Of a stretch of 64,000 nucleotides of DNA, positions 54,613 through 62,963 are shown in pieces. The notes below the pieces were generated by a model. The model ran no database searches, had not been told where the DNA came from, and was given only the letters and a program-made list of their open reading frames with translations. Each line of letters starts with the position of its first letter. Positions within the stretch are counted from its first letter, which is position 1. Source of the DNA: Porphyridium purpureum (lineage: Eukaryota > Rhodophyta > Bangiophyceae > Porphyridiales > Porphyridiaceae); contig VRMN01000002.1 in assembly GCA_008690995.1 (NCBI GenBank), positions 1,674,001-1,738,000 on the forward strand, in the 5' to 3' direction. The translations under genes were made by a program, and so were the position numbers.

Positions 54613-55263
54613 ATGATGCGAAAATCGTTGATTGTGGCGCTTCTGGTGGCGCTGCTGGCCATACTCGCTATGCATGCAGTTAGTGCGCAGACCATGACAC
54701 CGACGCCGACGCCGACCCCATCCCCGATGCCGTCACCGTCGCCGGCGTTGCGTGTGATTGAGGAGGAAGTTGACGAGGAATTGGAGTTTGACCTGCCTCT
54801 GGACTTTGAGCGCCAGATCTTGGTAGACACAGAGATCCCGCGAGCAGAAGAGACCGAGATTCCCATTGCCGAGCGTACATACAAGGGCTACGATAGCAAG
54901 GGCTACGATAGCAAGGGCTACGGCGGCAAGGGCTACGGCGGCAAGGGCTACGATAGCAAGGGCTACGGCGGCAAGGGCTACGACGGCAAGGGCTACGATA
55001 GCAAGGGCTACGGCGGATACGAGGATAAGAGCTACGGCGGCAAGGGGTATGGTGGATACGAGGATAAGAGCTATGGCGGCAAGGGGTATGGTGGATACGA
55101 GGATAAGAGCTATGGCGGAAAGGGCTATGGTGGATACGAGGACAAGAGCTATGGCGGAAAGGGCTATGGTGGATACGAGGACAAGAGCTATGGCGGAAAG
55201 AGGTACGGTGGATACGGTGGCAAGAAGCTGGATGGAAAGAGCAAATCAAAGGGGTACTACTGA
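54613..55263 (+). CDS. Secreted Gly/Tyr/Lys-repeat structural protein
   Basis: 216 residues from the ATG at 54613 (another at 54616). A signal peptide (KSLIVALLVALLAILAMHAVSAQ) is followed by a Pro/Thr spacer (TPTPTPTPSPMPSPSP) and an acidic segment. Then come nine 5-residue units KGYDS/KGYGG and five 13-residue units of the type YEDKSYGGKGYGG, with a Lys-rich end. Tyr- and Gly-rich repeats of this kind occur in cell-wall and adhesive matrix proteins, where tyrosines can be cross-linked. A role in the extracellular matrix is inferred. The DNA repeats are nearly perfect, pointing to recent copying or ongoing conversion. A TATA box lies upstream. Confidence 0.8.
   Translation: MMRKSLIVALLVALLAILAMHAVSAQTMTPTPTPTPSPMPSPSPALRVIEEEVDEELEFDLPLDFERQILVDTEIPRAEETEIPIAERTYKGYDSKGYDSKGYGGKGYGGKGYDSKGYGGKGYDGKGYDSKGYGGYEDKSYGGKGYGGYEDKSYGGKGYGGYEDKSYGGKGYGGYEDKSYGGKGYGGYEDKSYGGKRYGGYGGKKLDGKSKSKGYY
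54883..55209 (+). repeat. 15-bp and 39-bp coding tandem repeats
   Basis: Nine 15-bp units (AAGGGCTACGATAGC or AAGGGCTACGGCGGC) from 54883, then five 39-bp units starting at 55015, 55054, 55093, 55132 and 55171. They code the Gly-Tyr repeats. Confidence 0.9.
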
Positions 55264-56197
55264 TCGTGCCAAGTTTTGCAGAAAACCAGATTTCAATCTC
55301 AAGAAGGCACAGAGGTAGGATTGTACTGCTGCCTCTGTTTGGGCTTCAAGCCAGCGTTGAGCGCGCGCCCTGTGAGCGGTTGGACGATTCTTGGAATCCG
55401 TGAAGATCATTGTGTTGTGGTAGATTGAATTAACGGGTGAATGTGTGAGCCAGAGGATCAGGTGTGTTGTGGGAGAGTTGGGATAAAGTGTGCGACTTCT
55501 CTCTTCTTGACACTATAAAACTTTGATTGTAGTTTGTTTCTTGAGAGAGCCACCTCCAAGCCTTTCTGTGCCTTTCGAGTGGAAGGCTTGCGCAATTGTG
55601 CTGCTCATTGCGACGCACAGATTCGCGCCACAATGCGAGAGTCCGAAGAGAAATGGGTCGTGTGTATCTGGAAACAGAAAAATACGCGTAGGTGTTTGAT
55701 GTGCGCGTTCCCAATGTCATGTCCACTCGCGGCAAATTCACTGCCCGCGCACGTTTGTCGGCGTTCAGCAGCGAGACAAACACGCGGCGCGCGGCGCCAA
55801 ACGAGCGAGCGTCAGCGTCTGGGAGGCGCCAGTCACGCGCGCACACCGTCTGAACGCCCACTCCGGCTCCTCCTCACCAGGTTTTGCACAGATTGCTTGA
55901 TCTGTCAGTCAATGCGGGTCCACTGCTGCTCAGTCGCAATTGAAAAAGTGGCGCTGCTTTGGTTTGGTGAGCGACCGAGCCGAAGAGTAGCAAAGGCGGC
56001 AGCACAAGAGGTCAGGGTGGCGCATGTTGGTTTGCGAACGCGGCGTCACAGAGCGTGTGTTGTCTGAATGAAAACTGCATGAGGCTCTCTCGCAGCAGAA
56101 GGGCGTGCAGGTCGTGGCGAGCAGGACTCGCGCAAAAGCGTTTGAGCGAGCCGTTGGGTCTGCGTGCGACGGAGCAAAACAGAAACGTGGAATTGCG
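55264..56197. other. Intergenic stretch without a supportable gene
   Basis: About 930 bp. A TATAAAA at 55514-55520 is present but no downstream frame looks like protein. It contains the 5' region of the SH3 gene. Confidence 0.5.
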
Positions 56198-57535
56198 ATG
56201 GGTGGTGCTGATGGGAAAGAGGAAGATGGACTTGAATGGGTCACTCGCGTAGAAGAATGCGCGTTTTTTGTGCCACCGGAACTGAAGCTGTACGTGCAGT
56301 TGCTGGTGCGCACGCGCAAGTACTTCAAGTCGATAGAGACGATGTTTGCGGAGAGCGTGGAGTGCAGTATGGCGTTTGCAGAGGAGGCATCCCGCCGCGC
56401 CGCGCTAGATAACGACATGAGCCTGCTGCATAGCACGCAGGAGTTCTACCGCATGCAGCAAACCATGCACCAGAACTTGGGCTACTTGCTCACTGACAGC
56501 GAAGACGTGTCTATTCAGGCTATTGCCGATCGCCTACTCGCGCGCACGCGTCTGATTTTTGAGAGCATGGAGTGTCTCGCGTATATGGACACCGTGCTCC
56601 AGATCTCAAATGACGAGAAGGATGCGCTCGAGCGTTCACTCATGGAATTTGCCCCCAAAGAGTGGACTATTCTTGCAGAATCCATACCGGACTTTGTGCG
56701 TGTGAGCATGGCGCGCCTTTCACTCTTTCAATCAAATATCTTTAGAATTGGCGAAATCATGGCAGCTGAATTCATTGACAGAAACACGTCAGGGTCACTG
56801 GCCAACTCGAAGGAATGGGTCCCCGAAGCATGCGAATTTCCGGAGCACGCGATGCCTTACGTCCAGCAGGTCTTAAGCGTCCGCGAGAGAGAGGCGCGTA
56901 AGGCGCCTCGCGTATCGAACAGCAGAACGAACTCAGCAGCCTCATCCCTTCAGATTGAGTATGACATACGAGACCCTGAAAACGCGAAAGACAAGACGTC
57001 TTCGAAAGATACTCCGTCAGGATCTGCAGCCAAGACGGCTCCGTCGATGGCACAACGCAGTCCAAGTTTTAATGACAAGAATGCCAAAACTGGAAAGCCG
57101 AGTCCGCATCCTTTTGCGAACTTTATTCTTGCCGCGCGAGAATCGTTGCGCTCAGCATCTATTGACGAGGATGGGTCCAGCGACAGCTACGAAGACTACG
57201 AAGCGTCCGACAAGGACGGCGAGGGCAGTGGCGCTCAGAATGATGCCGAAGAAGTACGCAGCGTCTCAGTGTGCGCAGTCTCAGATCCGCGCGACGAAGC
57301 AGTGCGCCTTCTCATGGAGCCGCGGATACCTGCCTCAGTGGTCACGCTCTACAGCTTTGCGTCCAACGATCCGATCGAGCTTTCATTCCAGAAGGGTGAT
57401 CGAATACAAGTCCAGCGCTCAAATCCCGACGGCTGGTGGCAAGGCCATGTGACCAATCGCGTAGGCTTGTTCCCAGTTAATTATTGCGCGCTGGACTCCG
57501 TATGCACTCCTGAGCACCCCGCAGACCCAAAATAA
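56198..57535 (+). CDS. SH3-domain protein with helical (possibly BAR-like) N-terminus
   Basis: 445 residues from the ATG at 56198; ATGs further upstream in frame are less likely. Residues about 5-200 are almost wholly helical (YVQLLVRTRKYFKSIETMFAESVECSMAFAEEASRR, RLLARTRLIFESMECLAYMDTVLQ), with the length and charge pattern of a BAR-type dimer. The middle is Ser/Lys-rich and acidic. The C-terminus holds a clear SH3 domain (about 382-431): ALYDF-like TLYSFASNDPIELSFQKGD, then NPDGWWQGHVTNRVGLFPVNYC. Such proteins link membranes to endocytic or actin factors. BAR identity is inferred from pattern only. It is the first of three same-strand genes spaced 87 and 27 bp apart. Confidence 0.75.
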   Translation: MGGADGKEEDGLEWVTRVEECAFFVPPELKLYVQLLVRTRKYFKSIETMFAESVECSMAFAEEASRRAALDNDMSLLHSTQEFYRMQQTMHQNLGYLLTDSEDVSIQAIADRLLARTRLIFESMECLAYMDTVLQISNDEKDALERSLMEFAPKEWTILAESIPDFVRVSMARLSLFQSNIFRIGEIMAAEFIDRNTSGSLANSKEWVPEACEFPEHAMPYVQQVLSVREREARKAPRVSNSRTNSAASSLQIEYDIRDPENAKDKTSSKDTPSGSAAKTAPSMAQRSPSFNDKNAKTGKPSPHPFANFILAARESLRSASIDEDGSSDSYEDYEASDKDGEGSGAQNDAEEVRSVSVCAVSDPRDEAVRLLMEPRIPASVVTLYSFASNDPIELSFQKGDRIQVQRSNPDGWWQGHVTNRVGLFPVNYCALDSVCTPEHPADPK

Positions 57536-57622
57536 ATACGCAGTTGATAGTAACCTGCAAGAGCCGAGAGGCGCATCGAGGCCGCGAGTGAGGGATCCGG
57601 TTGGTGTCGGGAAAGTCCGAGG

Positions 57623-57913
57623 ATGCCGCCTGCGGACACCCGGAAGCAGTCAGAGCTGTGCAACGCGTTGCTGTATTCATACGCTCAGTGTTTGAAGCAT
57701 CCCGCGCGGTTCAAGTACGGGCGACTGAGCACAGAGACGTTGGACAAGGTGAGGGGGAAAACGGAACCCGCACAGGCAAACGATCGGCTGGCGCCGTGCT
57801 CAGGGATCTACGAGCAACTCGTGCGACGTGAATGCACCAGCCAGCTTGAGCAGATTGAGCTCGAAATCGCGCAGGACAAAGAGAAAGACGCTCCGGCAAA
57901 AGAGGGAGCATAA
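57623..57913 (+). CDS. Small Cys-pair protein, possibly mitochondrial intermembrane space
   Basis: 96 residues. A Cx9C pair (C13, C23 in CNALLYSYAQC) and a second pair spaced 11 (C59, C71) lie in helices, the look of twin-Cys proteins imported by MIA40 such as respiratory-chain assembly factors. The second spacing is unusual, so the family is not assigned. The ending is Lys/Glu-rich. The stop is only 27 bp before the MSH4 ATG on the same strand. Confidence 0.55.
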   Translation: MPPADTRKQSELCNALLYSYAQCLKHPARFKYGRLSTETLDKVRGKTEPAQANDRLAPCSGIYEQLVRRECTSQLEQIELEIAQDKEKDAPAKEGA

Positions 57914-57940
57914 AGGCGCTCATGCCTTTTTGGCTGTACC

Positions 57941-60905
57941 ATGGCGGCTCGGTCAAGTGGGGTGGAACGGAGCGCCGTCTGCCGGCCGACACAGAGTCTG
58001 ACTTGCACTGGGGAGAGACAGACAGGGTCCGATAGCTCTTCGAACTTGCATATCGTGGCGTTGATCGAGAACAAAGCCCATCAAGTAGGGATTGCAGCAT
58101 ACAGCCAGTTGTCGTCGCATGTAGAGCTCAGGCAAGTATGCGATGGTAATCTCTTCATCGATACACTCACAGTGCTTGCCATCTTACCGTATGTTCACTC
58201 GCAACCCCGTGTCAGGCGAATCACTCAGGAGATGTGAGCCATTGCGTCTTCGTTGCCATGTTCATGCACTGACCAAAGCGATCCCTTTTATTTTTTCCAT
58301 GATGGTATCCCGCAGGCCTAGCGAAGTGATCTTGTCATCCACCAGCGCAGGCATGGCGCTTGATCTTGTGCTTCAAGAATCAGGTATTCTAGCTGAAGCC
58401 AGGACGTCGTATGTCGAAAGGAAGCTGTTCAGCGAACTGCGCGGCAAGACGCTTCTTGATTTGTACTGCGCGCGGGGCCCCGAATACGCACTTGGTGCTG
58501 GGTGCCTTCCCACGGCGCAACCATATCTCGCTGTAGCTGCATTCGCTGCACTTCTGGACCACGTGAACATCTCCTTCCCCCCTCAGGCAATGAAAGTGAC
58601 GTACTGTTCGCCGGATGACACACTCTCCTTGGATTGGAGTACCATCTCGCAGCTTGAACTGCTCGGATCCGGAGCTTTCCAAGTTGATGCGCAGACTCAA
58701 CAGGAGAACTGCTCTCTGCTCGGCATCCTGCAACAGATGATTTCGACGCGCATGGGTGCCCGCTTTATGAGGCGTAATCTGTTGGAACCACTCAGCGACT
58801 TGGCGTCCATTGCCATGCGGCAAGATGCAGTCCAAACGCTTCTCCTGCACGAAGCGGCCTTTTTCCAAGCAACAAAGAGTCTCGCAAAGTTCCCGGATCT
58901 TGAGAATGGCATTTCGCTTATTCTGCGTCGTTTCATGCAGCCGCAGGAGGGACATGGAGCCATTCCAAGCATGGCCGTGTACGGGCAGAATTTCAATGCA
59001 TCGGTACTCCGCAATGTCAAGGTGATTTCCCAATTGTACGAAGCCTTGGCTCTGCTTCCAGAACTCGCAGAATCGATTGCTCTCGCACAGCAAGCTTCAT
59101 CGTCCGCTGCTGCTGCTGCTAATGTGGACAAGTCCGCACCTTCGGAGCAGAGGAACGGAGCAGTCCGTTCTAACGGAAACGCACTCTTAGAAAGCGTTTA
59201 TCGCGCGTGCGTGGATCCGGGAATCGTCTCCATCACACACGAGATCACGCAGGTTGTCGAGGCACCTTTGCATGCTGCTCATCATCAAGCTGACACCACA
59301 AGGCCTTTAAATGGCAAACGCGCGATACCAGAAAGCAGTCGCCGCTCACCAAACGCAGCGGAGCGCTCGCGGCTGTATCTTGCGCGCATTGTTCGTGGTA
59401 ATTTAAATCCTCTGCTTGACGTGGCTCGCCAAATCCTGGCTGAAATTTTGGAGGACATTGAAGATCACTGGAGCGCCATCCGCGACTCCCTTTTGCATGC
59501 CATGACGATTGAATTAACGTTTTTGCCCAGCCGCTCGTACGTGCTGCGAGCGTATGCGCGAGAATGGAATGCCTTCTGGGGAAATGCTGAACGAAATGGC
59601 ACCAGTGGTCCGGAGAGCTCTGAGTTCCAATTTACTCAAATTGCGATCCGAAAGGCCTCTGTGTTGTTTTCCACACAGAAGCTGATTGACCTCAACACGC
59701 GCTTTGAGCGCACTTTCGCGGAAATCGTCACTCTGAGCTCCTCCGCGTTGCAGGCTCTGCTGGCGAGCGTATGGAGTCCGCCCGTCATCCTATCACTGCA
59801 TCGGATGTGCGATGCGATTGCCATTTTCGACTGCCTCTTGGGCTTTGCGAAGCTGGTCGCTTCACAGGACGGATACACGCGACCGCGCATTTCCGTGCAG
59901 GGGCCTTTGGCGTTCAAGAAATTGCGGAACGTACTTCTAGAAACGCGTAGCAGTAGTAGTAGTCGCGCCAGGCATGACCAGTCGCGACTCTGTGCTCCCA
60001 ACGATGCGTTTGTGAGTCCGTATGGGCCTCGTGTTGTTCTAATTTCGGGCGCGAATATGTCGGGAAAGACGACATACATCAAAAGTGTTGCCCTGGCTGT
60101 CATTCTTGCTCATGTGGGGTGTTGGGTGCCGGCAGACCGCGCGTATGTCCCAGTACTGCGGTGCCTTCGCTCGCGGTGCAGCTTTGAAGATAGCCTCCAG
60201 AACAATCACTCATCGTTTTCACGGGAAGTAAGTGACATGGCAGCGGCTATAGCCCATATCAATACTCGGAGCACAACTGGATCAGCATCGCGCTCAGAAT
60301 CTGCCTCAAGATCTGATCATGGCCATCACGTGGATGAGCGTCGGAGTTTGCTGATTGTGGATGAATTCGGTCGCAGCACTTCACATCTTGAAGGATTTGC
60401 TCTTGCTTGGAGCACAGTTGAGTTTCTTGCTGATTCTTGCAAGGTGTTGTGCCTCTTCACCACTCACTTTCCCGACTTGGGCCGTGTGACGCGGGTAAAT
60501 TTGCGTGTTCAAGAGTTCCACATGCGCAGCGGCTCCGAGCCGTCGCAGTTTGAGCTGATTGAAGGACCTCTGGATGACACGCGGTACGGGCTACGTACGG
60601 CAGAAGCATGCGGAATACCTGAAATTGTGACTGCTCGCGCGCGAGCGCTCATGGAGACTGGGGAGATGAGCCCTGCACTGCGCGACATGTCGTTAGACAC
60701 AGGATCGTGCGCGCGTGTATCAGTTGGTTACGAGCAGGGACAACAGGAAGATGACGAACTGACGCGCGTTTTCAAAGCGTACGAAAGCGCTCGCTCTTTT
60801 GCGACGAATATTACGCTGCTTAAATCGATTGAAACAGAGCCGGCTAAGCTCAGAGAGTGCTTGAGGCGCATGAAAGCTTCATTGACAACTTCCATTCCCC
60901 AGTGA
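57941..60905 (+). CDS. MSH4: Meiotic MutS homologue MSH4 (two exons)
   Basis: Exon 1 is 57941-58188 and exon 2 is 58316-60905, joined over a 127-bp intron (GTATGT...CCGCAG, pyrimidine-rich before the 3' end). Joining gives AILPPSEVILSST, equivalent to human MSH4 KILSPLEIIMSNT, and a 945-residue protein (human 936). Exon 1 has the N-terminal block IVALIENKAHQVGIAAYS. Exon 2 has the clamp/lever region (SLLGILQQMISTRMGARFMRRNLLEPL), Walker A GANMSGKTTYIKS (about 661) and Walker B LLIVDEFGRST (about 760), then LEGFALAW and TTHFPDL. The mismatch-binding N-terminal domain is absent, as in all MSH4/MSH5. With MSH5 it stabilises crossover intermediates. GCTGTAC lies right before the ATG. Confidence 0.9.
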
Positions 60906-61126
60906 AGTTCAAGAAGTGGAAAAGGAAAATGGGAAAATATTATCAGCGAGGCGACTTGGGTAAAGGTTCCTTCCCTCGCTTGTATTTTTGATTGACGTTT
61001 GGTGACAGGTAGCGCGCTTGGAACAAATAAAGGTCAGACCGAACATCGAGTTGAGTAGTACTTCGATGAATGTCACGAGGGCATGCACATTTAGGGAGAT
61101 CACGAGACGTGAGCAAATGCGCACGT

Positions 61127-62458
61127 TCACGACAGAATGTAGAGAAGATCCTCTACATGCTTTGGATGCATATGCCGAAGGTCTGCACACGTCCGATTTA
61201 TCTGCCCTTCTTGGTGCTTCTTTTCATGCCCTTTAGACAATTCCAAATGCTGCTTTGCCACCGGTGCATAAAAGTGACAGCGATGATCACGCTCAGGGCA
61301 GTTTTCCATGTAATCTGTGACGAAATCTGCATGCGCAACACCATCATAGAGCAAGAGACGCACCGGCAGCCCTACGCGAGCTGAGGAATGATAAAATGCC
61401 ACGCTTGCGTGGAAGGGAACGGTCGAGTCTGCGCCCGACGTCATCAAATAGAGGGGAGGAAATGATCTGCTCGAATTCTCATCGTGGCACGGCCGCCGTT
61501 GTTCTGAATCTAAATGTTCGTGTGCTCCTACCAATACGGACGCGATTGTATCCCCGTGTAATTGCAACGGTTCGGCGAAAGAGCGCTGGCTTGGTAAGAG
61601 CACGTTACTGAGTGCGTCGCGCGTGAGCACTCGCGCAAGGTGTGTCGGGGACAGGAGGTCAAAGTTTCCGGGGCCGCCCATCGCGGGCTTCATGGTTGAA
61701 ATTTCAGACACGCCCCTCCATGCCTCGTATTGGTAGTGGTGCTCAATATCATAGACACCGGCGGCTAGGACGACTGCTTTGAGATTCAGCTCCAACAGTG
61801 AAGCCATCTTGGCCGGAAATACTTTGCCCAGGTCACCGAGGAGCGCCATGGACACAAGGTGCGCGCCGGCAGAATGGGCAAACACGTAGATGGAATCTGG
61901 GTCGCCCCCGAACGTCGCCACATTCTTGCGCGCCCAAATCAATGCCGCGCGCACATCACAGATCTGATCAACGACGCTTCCGTCTGGGAATATGCGGTAT
62001 GTTACGACGAGCGCCAGAATGTCGTGCTGCAGCGCAAAGAATCGGCCGAGCAACGCATACTGCCAAGTATTTCCGCTTCCCCAAGCGCCACCGTGCACGA
62101 ATACGACAACTTTGCGACGATCACATCGACACGGCTCGCGGTGCGGCAGGTAGATGTCCAACACTTGCCTGTCGTGCGGACGGGCCGCATCAGAGTCCTT
62201 CGCGTCTTCTTCTTCATCGCTACAGATATCATCTGAAACGATTTCGGCGGCGTATGAAACCCCTTTGTGGAGAAGACCAGACCAAGGCAGGACGATGTAA
62301 TACTGAACAAGAAGGCGAACGCCAAGCCACACGTTCTCCAACCCCAGATTTTGAACCACAAGCACGAGAAAGAAGAGCACAAACCGAGCCCGCGCGCGAG
62401 CGGAGTCCAGCTTGCGCCACGTAGCGACCACTGCCGCTGCTACATGCGACATGGACAT
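61127..62458 (-). CDS. Alpha/beta-hydrolase, prenylcysteine methylesterase (ICME)-like
   Basis: 443 residues. Hydrophobic segments at about 25-60 suggest ER-membrane anchoring. The hydrolase has the oxyanion motif VVFVHGGAWGSGN, VTYRIFPDGSVVDQICDVRAALIWARKNVATFGGDPDSIYVFAHSAGAHL with the nucleophile Ser in HSAGA, a late Asp in SGADSTVPFHAS and His in YDGVAHADF. This order, including TYRxFP and FGGDPxxIY, matches plant isoprenylcysteine alpha-carbonyl methylesterases, which remove the methyl ester from prenylated proteins. Other membrane carboxylesterases are possible. Its ATG is 29 bp downstream of the stop of the small basic protein on the same strand. Confidence 0.82.
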   Translation of the reverse strand: MSMSHVAAAVVATWRKLDSARARARFVLFFLVLVVQNLGLENVWLGVRLLVQYYIVLPWSGLLHKGVSYAAEIVSDDICSDEEEDAKDSDAARPHDRQVLDIYLPHREPCRCDRRKVVVFVHGGAWGSGNTWQYALLGRFFALQHDILALVVTYRIFPDGSVVDQICDVRAALIWARKNVATFGGDPDSIYVFAHSAGAHLVSMALLGDLGKVFPAKMASLLELNLKAVVLAAGVYDIEHHYQYEAWRGVSEISTMKPAMGGPGNFDLLSPTHLARVLTRDALSNVLLPSQRSFAEPLQLHGDTIASVLVGAHEHLDSEQRRPCHDENSSRSFPPLYLMTSGADSTVPFHASVAFYHSSARVGLPVRLLLYDGVAHADFVTDYMENCPERDHRCHFYAPVAKQHLELSKGHEKKHQEGQINRTCADLRHMHPKHVEDLLYILS

Positions 62459-62487
62459 AACAACGCTTCCTCACCACTTTTACAATT

Positions 62488-62832
62488 TCAATGCTTTTTC
62501 TCTAGCGCCTGGAGTACGCGGTGCTGCGCGTCCATCGCCTTCTGACGAAGTTTAGCCAGACGCCGAGCTCTCTTGTCGCCGCGCTCTCCCAACTTGGAGG
62601 TTTGCTTGCCCTTCGTGTGCTCTCCCTCGAGCAAAAGAACCGCCTGTTGTGTCCGCCTCGCACGGATACTGCGGATCATCTGTTCCACCACTGTCGGCGG
62701 CTGCGTTGAGGCCGGGCTCCCTTTCGAAGGCTTGACCTGCCTCGTCTTCTTGGCCTTCTTTCGCGATCGACCTTTATTGAGCAAGGCAACCTGGCGCGCG
62801 ACGCGCGAGCTTCCTTGCGTGGTGCTTTTCAT
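62488..62832 (-). CDS. Small basic protein, possibly nucleolar
   Basis: 114 residues from the ATG at 62832. Very rich in Lys, Arg and Gln (LLNKGRSRKKAKKTRQVK; KRARRLAKLRQKAMDAQHRVLQ), with a central helix VVEQMIRSIRARRTQQAVLLLEGE. The composition fits a ribosome-biogenesis or RNA-binding protein, but no family is recognised. It is 29 bp upstream of the methylesterase-like gene and about 130 bp from the acid phosphatase stop, all on the minus strand. Confidence 0.55.
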   Translation of the reverse strand: MKSTTQGSSRVARQVALLNKGRSRKKAKKTRQVKPSKGSPASTQPPTVVEQMIRSIRARRTQQAVLLLEGEHTKGKQTSKLGERGDKRARRLAKLRQKAMDAQHRVLQALEKKH

Positions 62833-62963
62833 CCGCTTATAGACCAATACCGTTTAATGCCTTCCCAACCGCTACAAGGCGAAATAAACGTCCACCGGCC
62901 GATCAAATGAACGTCGGTCTCGATTCCTTGTGACAGAACAAGTGGTATACCAGAGTCCTAGGG

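Noticed and set aside
54680-55318. Long overlapping frames over the Gly-Tyr repeats
   Set aside because: Any frame stays open through these tandem repeats; only the frame with signal peptide and clean repeat units is credible.
55534-56067. 177-residue frame before the SH3 gene
   Set aside because: No ATG at its start, Arg/Cys-rich random look, overlaps an equally long antisense frame.
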